Positions 26,497 to 33,998 of a stretch of 64,000 bases of DNA are shown here, in pieces. Location: NCBI GenBank assembly GCA_020636435.1, contig JACJXX010000002.1:2604001-2668000 (forward strand), in the 5' to 3' direction. Position numbers and translations under genes: made by a program. Numbering within the stretch: position 1 is the first letter of the stretch; every line of letters starts with the position of its first letter. Below the pieces are notes generated by a model that saw nothing but the letters and a program-made list of their open reading frames with translations, was not told where the DNA came from and did no database searches. Source of the DNA: Lewinellaceae bacterium (GTDB lineage Bacteria; Bacteroidota; Bacteroidia; Chitinophagales; Saprospiraceae).

Positions 26497-26667
26497 AGCA
26501 AACTGGGGTAAAGGGGGGAATGGGGCGCCGAAATTTTTCCTTTTTCTCTCATTATTGCCCGGAAACCTGGCCTTTTTCTATCCAATTGGGCCAACAATCA
26601 AACCCCTTTCCCTATATTTTGGTTAAGTTCATATTTTTTGGCATTTTCGCATCCTGATTTTACAGCA

Positions 26668-27675
26668 ATGATGGAGAATATTAAGGAGCTGAAAGCTCTG
26701 CTGAGTTACCCGAAAGATATTGTCATTACCACGCACCGGAATCCCGACGGCGACGCCATTGGCTCCTCTCTGGGGGTATACCACTTTCTGAACAAGCTGG
26801 GGCACGCCGTCCGCATCGTGTCGCCCTCCGAGTATCCGGAAGGGTTTGGCTGGATGAAAGACATTGAAAAGATCATCATCTACGATACGGAACCCGAAGA
26901 GGCGGAAGGCGTTATCCTGCGGGCGGATATCATTTTTTGCCTGGATTTCAACGCCCTGGACCGCATCGACAAGGTGGGAGACCTGGTCGAAAAAGCCAAA
27001 GGCGTTAAGGTTATGGTAGACCACCACCTCTATCCGGAACCGTTTGCGGAATTTGTGCTTTCTGACACCACCGCCAGCTCTACCTGCGAGCTGGCTTTCG
27101 ACCTCATTACCGGCCTGGGGTGGAAAGAACATATTGACCACGTCATTGGAGAATGCTTGTTTACCGGTATCCTGACCGATACCGGCTCCTTCAAATACAG
27201 CACCTCTGCCAAATTGTACCGCATTGTCGCGGAGCTGATCGAGTTTGGCGTCGATGATTACAAATTGCAGGACCTCATCTTCAACAGCATGGGGGAAAAA
27301 CACCTCCGCCTGCTGGGGCACTGCCTGAACAACCGCATGGAAATTCTGGAAGAATTCCAGACCGGGATCATCACGCTGACCAAAGAAGATTATGCCGATT
27401 TCGATATCCAGAGAGGCGATACGGAAGGGATCGTCAATTTCCTGCTGAAAGTGAAAAATGTAAAAGTTGCGGCCTTCATCACGGAGCAGCCTACCATCGT
27501 CAAGATCTCTCTCCGTTCGAAAGGGGATTTTTCCGTGCAGGAAATTGCCAAGCGCCACTTCAAGGGCGGAGGCCATAAAAATGCATCCGGAGGATATTCT
27601 TTTCAGTCTTTGGACGCAACGGTGCGCCGGTTTAAGAATGTCCTCCCTCAATACAGGGATCAACTAATCGCCTGA
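26668..27675 (+). CDS. nrnA: DHH/DHHA1 phosphoesterase, NrnA-type oligoribonuclease/pAp phosphatase
   Basis: The start at 26668 (or the next codon) gives 335 residues. DHH domain: ITTHRNPDGDAIGSSLG, LDFNALDRI, MVDHHLYP (the DHH triad) and GILTDTGSF. C-terminal DHHA1 domain with GGGHKNASGG. NrnA proteins degrade short RNA oligonucleotides and dephosphorylate 3'-phosphoadenosine 5'-phosphate using Mn2+. The family boundary with RecJ-like and GdpP-like proteins is clear, because no extra domains are present. It is divergent from ndk. Confidence 0.88.
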   Translation: MMENIKELKALLSYPKDIVITTHRNPDGDAIGSSLGVYHFLNKLGHAVRIVSPSEYPEGFGWMKDIEKIIIYDTEPEEAEGVILRADIIFCLDFNALDRIDKVGDLVEKAKGVKVMVDHHLYPEPFAEFVLSDTTASSTCELAFDLITGLGWKEHIDHVIGECLFTGILTDTGSFKYSTSAKLYRIVAELIEFGVDDYKLQDLIFNSMGEKHLRLLGHCLNNRMEILEEFQTGIITLTKEDYADFDIQRGDTEGIVNFLLKVKNVKVAAFITEQPTIVKISLRSKGDFSVQEIAKRHFKGGGHKNASGGYSFQSLDATVRRFKNVLPQYRDQLIA

Positions 27676-27759
27676 AACCCGATAGCCGGCAAGCAGGGCT
27701 AATTACCAGGAATCTCAAAAAGAAGGTACCTTCACACGGAGAATAAATATCCATGACCT

Positions 27760-28653
27760 ATGCGAGTGGCATTTTTTTCAGCATTCCTGTCTGTTCTGGT
27801 GGCGGCATCCTGCAAGCAGGATGAAGGCCGGCTGGTCACCCAGCACGGCTATGAATACACCAACCACACGAAGCTGGATGGCCCTAAGCCCCAACCCGGA
27901 GAATATGCCTACTTTCAGGTTCAAATCAGGAACGGAGACAGCATTACCCATTCTACCCGTGCCCAGGGTTCAGCCCCTTTCCTGCAGATTCCTTCAGTGA
28001 ACAACCCCCAACGGCGGCCTTCGCCGGTAGAGGACGTCCTCCGGGAAATGTCGGTAGGAGACAGCGTCACCGTTTTGATCCGGTTGGACTCGCTCGGCGC
28101 CAAACCGAAAGGCTTTGAAAACACCGGCATCATGTACTACGATGTGGTACTCGTCGATATCAAATCGGTGGATAACTTTAAGGAGGAGACAAAACGGGGC
28201 CGGGAAGAACAGGAGAAAAAAGCAGAACTGGCCCGGGCCCGATACCAGGAAGTGGCCGCTCAGGTGAAAGAAACGCTGAATGCCTTTAAAGCCGGAGAAC
28301 TGGAGGAGCAAGTGCAGGAAACCGCCTCCGGCCTGAAATACATCATTCACGAACCGGGCAACGGCAGGAAAGTGGAAAAGGGGCGCAATATAGGCGTTCA
28401 GTATTTTGGGGTGTTAATGAACAACGGCAAAGGGTATGAGTCTTCTTTCAAACAAGGAGAACCCATGAAATTTCCGGTTGGAGAAGGCCGGGTGATCAAA
28501 GGGTGGGATGAAGGCGTGGCGCTGTTGAATGAAGGGGCAAAGGCCACCTTTTTTATTCCCTATCAACTGGCGTATGGAGAAAAAGGATCTTCTCCTGACA
28601 TTCCCCCGAAAACAGACTTGCTGCTGTATGTGGAAGTAACTGACGTGTATTAA
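27760..28653 (+). CDS. FKBP-type peptidyl-prolyl isomerase lipoprotein
   Basis: 297 residues. Lipoprotein signal with lipobox VAASC (Cys18). The central part (about 30-135) is a divergent FKBP-like half (QVQIRNGDSITHSTR, MSVGDSVTVLI), a charged helical linker runs about 140-185, and the C-terminal FKBP domain from ~190 carries VQYFGVLMNNGKGYESSF, GWDEGVALLNEGAKATFFIP and LAYGEKG. It folds proline-containing proteins in the envelope. It stands alone after nrnA. Confidence 0.88.
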   Translation: MRVAFFSAFLSVLVAASCKQDEGRLVTQHGYEYTNHTKLDGPKPQPGEYAYFQVQIRNGDSITHSTRAQGSAPFLQIPSVNNPQRRPSPVEDVLREMSVGDSVTVLIRLDSLGAKPKGFENTGIMYYDVVLVDIKSVDNFKEETKRGREEQEKKAELARARYQEVAAQVKETLNAFKAGELEEQVQETASGLKYIIHEPGNGRKVEKGRNIGVQYFGVLMNNGKGYESSFKQGEPMKFPVGEGRVIKGWDEGVALLNEGAKATFFIPYQLAYGEKGSSPDIPPKTDLLLYVEVTDVY

Positions 28654-28743
28654 CATCTTTTTCAGGCGATGGCTTGTTTTACTGTATCATATATTATTAA
28701 CCAACGGAAAGCTACGTGCTTTCCATAAACCAAAGGAGGCGTT

Positions 28744-29830
28744 ATGACCGCTGATCAACTGCACGAGTTGAAGGACCGCCTGGGTGTTCTTAGGAGGTAT
28801 CTTTGACGTCGATGAACGACTGTTTCAGATCGAAGAAAAAGAACAGCAAACCCTGAACCCCAACTTCTGGGACGACCCCAAACGGGCCGAAGCTGTTCTC
28901 AAGGAGCTCAAAAGCCACAAGGCGTGGCTGGCTTCTTACGAAAAGGTGAAAACCAAAATTGAAGACGCGGAGGTGCTCTACGAATTCTTCCGGGAAGGAG
29001 AGGGCACCGAAGAGGAGGTGGACGCCCGGTACGAAGACGCGCTGGAAGCCGTCGAGGGCCTGGAGTTCCGCTCTACCCTCAACAAGCCGGAAGACGAGCT
29101 GGGCGCCGTGCTGGAGATCAACTCCGGCGCCGGGGGCACAGAAGCCTGCGACTGGTCGGAGATGCTGCTGCGCATGTACACCATGTGGGCGGAGAAAAAA
29201 GGGTTTAAGGTTTCAGAACTAAACCGGCAGGACGGCGATATGGCGGGCATCCGATCGGCGGCGATCGAGATCGACGGAGCATTCGTTTATGGCTTGCTGA
29301 AGGGGGAGAACGGCGTGCACCGCCTGGTGCGCATCAGCCCCTTCAATGCCCAGGGCAAACGGATGACTTCCTTTTCTTCGGTCTTCGTACACCCCATGGT
29401 GGACGACCGGATCGAGATTGAAATCAACCCGGCCGACCTGGAGTGGGATACTTTCCGCGCCAGCGGCGCCGGCGGGCAGCACGTCAACAAGACCGAATCG
29501 GCCGTCCGGGTCCGGCACCTGCCCACCGGGCTGGTTGCCGAGTGCCAGCAGGAGCGCTCCCAGCACATGAACCGGGACAAAGCCATTCAGATGCTGAAAT
29601 CCCGCTTGTATGAACTCGAGCTGGAAAAGCAACAGGCGGAAAAAGACAAGGTGGAGGCCGGAAAAATGAAAAATGAGTGGGGCTCTCAAATCCGCAGTTA
29701 TGTGCTGGATGACCGCAGGGTCAAGGACCACCGAACCAACTATCAGACCAGCCAGACCGATTCGGTGCTCGACGGCGGGCTCGACGAGTTCCTGAAGGCT
29801 TTCCTGATGAATAGTACGGTTGAGAGTTAA
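28744..29830 (+). CDS. prfB: Peptide chain release factor 2, with programmed +1 frameshift
   Basis: Frame 1 from ATG 28744 gives MTADQLHELKDRLGVLRRYL and then TGA at 28804-28806. A +1 shift at CTT-TGA-C (skipping T 28804) continues into GAC (28805) and on to 29830, for a product of 361 residues, the normal RF2 length. An internal AGGAGG (28792-28797) sits just before the shift site, as in the classical RF2 autoregulatory site. The body carries the SPF anticodon-mimic (RISPFNAQGKR) and GGQ (GAGGQHVNKT). RF2 recognises UGA and UAA; when RF2 is scarce, ribosomes slip at its own UGA. A good Shine-Dalgarno (AAAGGAGG) precedes the ATG, unusual for this phylum. Confidence 0.96.
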
Positions 29831-29838
29831 ATTACGTC

Positions 29839-29873
29839 CCCAGGAGGCGCATTCCCTGCGCCTCCTGGGTTTT
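29839..29873 (+). terminator. prfB terminator
   Basis: The 12-bp perfect stem CCCAGGAGGCGC/GCGCCTCCTGGG (29839-29850 with 29858-29869) is followed by TTTT, 8 bp after the stop codon. Confidence 0.8.
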
Positions 29874-29895
29874 CCCCAATGCCAAAAACGCTCAA

Positions 29896-30045
29896 ATGGC
29901 AAAGCCTAAGTTCTTTTTCAGCACCCTATTCTTTTCTGCCTGTTTGTTCTCTTTCTACCCATCATCAGGCCAGGCTCACCTTCAGGACGAGCTGAGCGCC
30001 TACTGCGCTGAGATTTACAAAAAACACAACCGGCCTCATATATGA
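29896..30045 (+). CDS. Small secreted peptide, 49 residues, overlapping next gene
   Basis: ATG 29896 to TGA 30043-30045. The peptide starts MAKPKFFFSTLFFSACLF, a signal-peptide-like segment (cleavage near SGQA), and has a short polar mature part (HLQDELSAYCAEIYKKHN). Its stop overlaps the start of the following membrane protein in an ATGA, the layout of translationally coupled genes. I do not recognise it; it could instead be the remnant of a longer gene. The overlap with the next start supports its being real. Confidence 0.45.
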   Translation: MAKPKFFFSTLFFSACLFSFYPSSGQAHLQDELSAYCAEIYKKHNRPHI

Positions 30046-30896
30046 TTAAACGTATTCCCTTCCTTCTTGTCCAGGCCGCTGCCGCTGCCGTCTTCCTCGG
30101 CCGCGCCTGGCAGCACCTGTACTGGGATGCGCCTTACCGGGCCCTCTTATGGGATGAATCCTGGATGAAAGGCCTGGTGGAACCAACCCTGGGCATCACC
30201 TGGCGGGAATACGTAACCAGCCCTCAAACCGATGCTTTTATCCAAAACCTGATCACCGGCATCGGCTGGTTCTATCTGGCCTGCGCATTGGTGGCGTTGT
30301 TCGTCAACCGCCTGGGCAGGGCAGGGCGGGCGCTGCTCTGGCTGGGGGCTGCCAACCTGCTTTTCCTGGCCGCCTTGTATTGCAAAGAGAAATTCTTTTT
30401 TATCGGCCAGTTTTTCGAATACACGCTTCAGTGGGGGGCTCCGGTGATGCTGGCCATCCTCGCCAAAAAACCGGACAAACCCTGGACGAGCCGGTTCATT
30501 CTGTTTGTCAAGATTGCCATTGCCTTAACTTTTACCTGCCACGGCCTTTATGCAGTCGGTTTCTACCCCCGGCCCGGCAATTTTATGGATATGGTAATGA
30601 ATATTTTGCCGGTTAACGAAACCGGCGCCATCCATTTCCTCAATACCGCAGGCGCCCTGGATTTTCTGCTCAGCTTTGCCCTTTTTCTTCCGGGCCGATG
30701 GCCGATGGCCGCCCTTGCCTATGCTTCTTTCTGGGGGCTGGCCACTTCTTTGGCCCGCTTCTGGGCTTATTTTCACTGGGCTTTCTGGGATAGCGCGCTG
30801 AAACAATGGCTGCACGAGTCGGTGATGCGGTTTCCGCATTTCCTGGTGCCGTTGGCGTTGTTGTTGTACTTTTTTGCGAGGAGGACGGCCAGGTAA
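30042..30896 (+). CDS. Multi-pass membrane protein of unknown function
   Basis: 284 residues with about seven hydrophobic helices (for example 3-24, 70-88, 96-112, 130-142, 153-172, 205-222, 228-246 and a C-terminal one at 265-280). It has short conserved-looking loops with Trp/His/Arg (RAWQHLYWDAPYRALLWDE, TCHGLYAVGFYPRP, FWAYFHW). The layout recalls DoxX-like proteins but no diagnostic motif is present. It starts inside the stop codon of the preceding small secreted peptide. Confidence 0.7.
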   Translation: MIKRIPFLLVQAAAAAVFLGRAWQHLYWDAPYRALLWDESWMKGLVEPTLGITWREYVTSPQTDAFIQNLITGIGWFYLACALVALFVNRLGRAGRALLWLGAANLLFLAALYCKEKFFFIGQFFEYTLQWGAPVMLAILAKKPDKPWTSRFILFVKIAIALTFTCHGLYAVGFYPRPGNFMDMVMNILPVNETGAIHFLNTAGALDFLLSFALFLPGRWPMAALAYASFWGLATSLARFWAYFHWAFWDSALKQWLHESVMRFPHFLVPLALLLYFFARRTAR

Positions 30897-31383
30897 AAAC
30901 TTAACCGGCGCAAATGCCATGGCAAACATTCGCAATGGCACTCCAGCAGTTTCTCATGCAGGGTGCACACGCGATGAAAAGATGCCACAAAAGCACCAAG
31001 ACCTGCCTGCCTGCCGGCCTGCGGCACAGCAGGCGGGCTCGGCCGTGGCCTCACCCCGATTAGGGGCCCCTTTGGGGCGGGCAGGCACCAAATCCCACTT
31101 GCCGTAAGGCATCCCTTTGGGAAAATTTTGTGCGGGTTTTGTGCTTTGGAGTTTTCGTGGCAATACGTGCATGCTTTACATGAGAAATTGCTGATGGCAT
31201 CCCCGAAAGTTTGCCGCTGAGTCTATTAACAACTCATTAACAAAACTTCAAAACCGATTAACGGCTGGCAAGCGTTCGTTTCTTACCTTTGTTCTCGCCG
31301 GCGCCGGGAAACGGTTCATTCAGCCTGGCTGGCGGCAAAACGACTTTTAAAATTCAAGTTTCAAACCCAAAATTTTTATCAAG
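30897..31383. repeat. Intergenic region with 28-nt dispersed core and imperfect inverted repeat
   Basis: An imperfect inverted repeat (TGCCACAAAAGCACCAAG near 30983 with GTGCTTTGGAGTTTTCGTGGCA near 31140) encloses a GC-rich part with the 28-nt core starting CTGCCGGCCTGCGGCACAGC at 31011-31038. The same core, one mismatch, is found inverted at 55525-55552. Further right, TACCTTTG at 31284-31291 is a likely promoter element. No coding potential was seen. Confidence 0.45.
31284..31291 (+). promoter_or_regulatory. Candidate -7 box for second DUF1573 gene
   Basis: TACCTTTG, a perfect TAnnTTTG, lies 92 nt before the ATG at 31384. Confidence 0.4.
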
Positions 31384-31917
31384 ATGTTGAAGCAATTTAA
31401 AGTAACGCTACTTGCCCTTCTGGCAGTTGGATTTTTGGCCAGCTGCAACAATAGCCAGACTCCTGCCCAGGAAGAAGCTGCGCAGAGCCTGACCAATACG
31501 CCGGTTCAGCCTGCCGACCCGAACGCGGCAGCCCAGCCTGCTGCTCAGGAAGCCGCCGTTCCGACCGGCCCGACCACGGTTATGTCATTCGAAGAAACGG
31601 AATTTGACTTTGGCACAGTGGCTGAAGGAGAGAAAGTATCTCACACGTACAAGTTCAAGAACAATGGCGATGAGCCGCTGATCCTCAGCAACGCCAAAGG
31701 AAGCTGCGGTTGCACTGTTCCGAGCTGGCCGCGCGAGCCGATCCCTCCGGGCGGCGAAGGCGCAGTCACGGTTGAGTTCAATTCTCAGAACAAGAAAGGC
31801 AAGCGCAACCAGAAGGTGACCATCACCGCCAACACCAACCCCCCACAGACCTTCATTTACCTGAAAGGCGAAGTAGAGGGGAAGGAAGGCGACGCTGCCC
31901 CGATGGTAACGCAGTAA
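31384..31917 (+). CDS. DUF1573 lipoprotein (second copy)
   Basis: 177 residues. Lipobox FLASC with lipidated Cys21, then an Ala/Pro/Gln-rich linker (about 25-60) and one DUF1573 domain: FDFGTVAEGEKVSHTYKFKN, AKGSCGCTVPSWPREPIPPG, EFNSQNKKGKRNQ. It is paralogous to the protein at 18200. Own promoter candidate and a strong terminator suggest a well-expressed monocistronic gene. Confidence 0.9.
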   Translation: MLKQFKVTLLALLAVGFLASCNNSQTPAQEEAAQSLTNTPVQPADPNAAAQPAAQEAAVPTGPTTVMSFEETEFDFGTVAEGEKVSHTYKFKNNGDEPLILSNAKGSCGCTVPSWPREPIPPGGEGAVTVEFNSQNKKGKRNQKVTITANTNPPQTFIYLKGEVEGKEGDAAPMVTQ

Positions 31918-31942
31918 AATAATAGCGCACGGCGCTGAACAT

Positions 31943-31983
31943 AAAGCCTGTAGGATTGAACAAAATCTTACAGGCTTTTTTTA
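31943..31983 (+). terminator. Terminator of DUF1573 gene
   Basis: AAGCCTGTAGGATT pairs with AATCTTACAGGCTT around a short loop and is followed by TTTTTTT. Confidence 0.85.
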
Positions 31984-32019
31984 TGTTTGTGTGCCACCGA
32001 TACGTAGATTGAATACCTT

Positions 32020-32883
32020 ATGAAAGATTACCTGTCCCTGATCAAATTCAGCCATACCATCTTTGCCCTGCCATTTGCCCTGCTGGGTTTTTTTCTCGCT
32101 ACCCTCGAATCCGGCAGGGGCTTGAGCGGGAGCCTGTTTTTGCTGGTATTGCTGTGCATGGTTTTTGCCCGCAGCGCCGCTATGGCCTTCAACCGCTACC
32201 TCGACCGCGATATCGATGTTCAGAACCCCCGTACTGCCAGCCGGGAAATTCCGGCCGGCATCATTTCGCCCCGGGCGGCTCTTGCCTTCGTTTTGCTCAA
32301 CAGCCTGTTGTTCGTCGCCACCACCTGGTTCATCAATCCAATTTGTTTTTTCCTGTCGCCGGTGGCTTTGCTCATCACCCTGGGCTACAGTTACACCAAG
32401 CGCTTTACTTTTCTGTGCCATTTCGTGCTGGGGCTGGGCCTTTCTCTGGCCCCGATCGGAGCCTACCTGGCGGTGCAGGGCCAGTTTGCGTTGCTGCCTG
32501 TGTTGTATTCAGCGGCAGTGCTGTTGTGGGTATCCGGTTTTGACATCATATACGCTCTGCAGGACGATGATTTCGACCGCTCGCTGCAGTTGTACTCGGT
32601 TCCGGTTGCCCTGGGCAGAAATGGCGCCTTGCGGCTTTCTTCCATCCTGCACCTGGCCTGCGCCGGCATCATCCTGCTGGCGTCTTATCTGCTGTATGCC
32701 CAATATCCGGCCTTCGGATGGATACACTGGGCCGCAGCTGCCATTTTCATAACCCTGCTCGTTTACCAGCATACCCTGGTCAAACCGCATGACCTGAGCA
32801 GGGTCAACCTCGCTTTCTTCACCACCAACGGCGTGGCGAGCCTCCTCTTCGGCGGCATGGTCATTCTGGATATTTATTTTTAA
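32020..32883 (+). CDS. UbiA-family prenyltransferase, probably MqnP of futalosine menaquinone pathway
   Basis: 287 residues with about eight membrane helices. First Asp-rich motif AFNRYLDRDIDVQNPRTASR (the NxxxDxxxD signature), second motif DIIYALQDDDFDR. Both are complete, so it should be active. UbiA proteins prenylate aromatic acids. Bacteroidota with the futalosine pathway use a UbiA-like enzyme (MqnP) annotated as 4-hydroxybenzoate octaprenyltransferase, and mqnD is 9 kb away in this window. Its assignment to menaquinone rather than ubiquinone is inference from that context; Bacteroidota do not make ubiquinone. Confidence 0.85.
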   Translation: MKDYLSLIKFSHTIFALPFALLGFFLATLESGRGLSGSLFLLVLLCMVFARSAAMAFNRYLDRDIDVQNPRTASREIPAGIISPRAALAFVLLNSLLFVATTWFINPICFFLSPVALLITLGYSYTKRFTFLCHFVLGLGLSLAPIGAYLAVQGQFALLPVLYSAAVLLWVSGFDIIYALQDDDFDRSLQLYSVPVALGRNGALRLSSILHLACAGIILLASYLLYAQYPAFGWIHWAAAAIFITLLVYQHTLVKPHDLSRVNLAFFTTNGVASLLFGGMVILDIYF

Positions 32884-32907
32884 GCCCCGTGCCCTGGAAC
32901 TTTGTTC

Positions 32908-33720
32908 CTACTGCGAGGCTTCCAACTCGTCTCCGGCCTGTAGATGCGGCGCTTCTCCTTCCTGCGCCACCCAGCTGGCATAAAGCCCAAACTTCACTTT
33001 ATGCCCCTGCATCCGATAAGTGCTCAAAGTTCGGAGGGGTTCTTTGCCTACCATGGCCGACTCCTGGTTGATGGTGGTTATCTGGCAGCGGAGGCAGGGG
33101 CGGATGCCGCGGAACCGCACTGTGCCAATACGTAAATCCGTCCAGCTTTCCTCTTCGTAGGGCTGGCCGCCGGCGAAGACGATGTTGGGGCGAAAGCGGT
33201 TCATGGGCACAGGCTCTTCGAGGCGCGCGTTCAGGTCTCCAAGGGAAGCCTCCCCGAGGACAAGCAGGGGGCAACTGTCGGCGAAGCTGGTGATCTCGCC
33301 GGGCTGGCCATAAGCAGAGGAGAGCGGGCGGATGCTTTCGTCGGGCAGATACACCAGCCGGCAATGCGTTTGAAGCGCCTCGCTAAACCATTCGTCGGCT
33401 ACCCGGCTTACCAGGAGGGCGGCGCAGCGGTCGTCCCAGATTTGAACCTCTGCTTCTATGGAATCTTCCGGCGGGTGAAGGGGGATGGAAAGTGGTTCCA
33501 ACCCTTCATAGCGGTGCCGGATGATGAGTTCATGTACGCTTAAGTCCGGCATCAACAGCGCCATCTGCGGAATCTCCCTCTGGCTGATGAACAGCCCGTC
33601 GCGGTCTACCAGCATCCAGCGGCGGTCGTAGGCCAGGCCGCGTTTTTCAACGCGGGCACGGGGCAGGTTGATGCCGGCGAGGGATTTGATGGGGTAGGTA
33701 TAAAGGGAAGTGACGTGCAT
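32908..33720 (-). CDS. MOSC domain-containing protein (YcbX/mARC-like)
   Basis: The start at 33720 (MHVTSLYTYPIKS; an extra Met lies at 33723) gives 270 residues. The N-terminal beta-barrel MOSC_N (YPIKSLAGINLPRARVE ... DRRWMLVD) is followed by the MOSC domain with FRGIRPCLRCQITT, in which the first Cys of PCLRC is the position that binds the molybdenum cofactor in mARC/YcbX proteins. These enzymes reduce N-hydroxylated compounds. No fused ferredoxin domain is present, unlike E. coli YcbX. It is convergent with the UbiA gene. Confidence 0.85.
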   Translation of the reverse strand: MHVTSLYTYPIKSLAGINLPRARVEKRGLAYDRRWMLVDRDGLFISQREIPQMALLMPDLSVHELIIRHRYEGLEPLSIPLHPPEDSIEAEVQIWDDRCAALLVSRVADEWFSEALQTHCRLVYLPDESIRPLSSAYGQPGEITSFADSCPLLVLGEASLGDLNARLEEPVPMNRFRPNIVFAGGQPYEEESWTDLRIGTVRFRGIRPCLRCQITTINQESAMVGKEPLRTLSTYRMQGHKVKFGLYASWVAQEGEAPHLQAGDELEASQ

Positions 33721-33998
33721 CATTTCTATCGATTTGATTCTTTTGATAAATTGCTGTTTGGGAAATTTCTGCTCCTGTTCCTGCATATCCAGTATATCCA
33801 ACCTTTCAAAATGAAACCTCTGCCCACTCTTTCCGTAAGTAAAGAAGGCGGCCGTCCCCATTGGAGGCCCAAACGGCTGCGACTTTATGCTGGAAACAAA
33901 CATTCTGCGGTGCAGCCCTTTGCAAAACTAGCCTTAAAATACCAATGTACCCTCAAAACTACACAATAACCCGGTTCAAGTACCTCAACCCAGTGACT

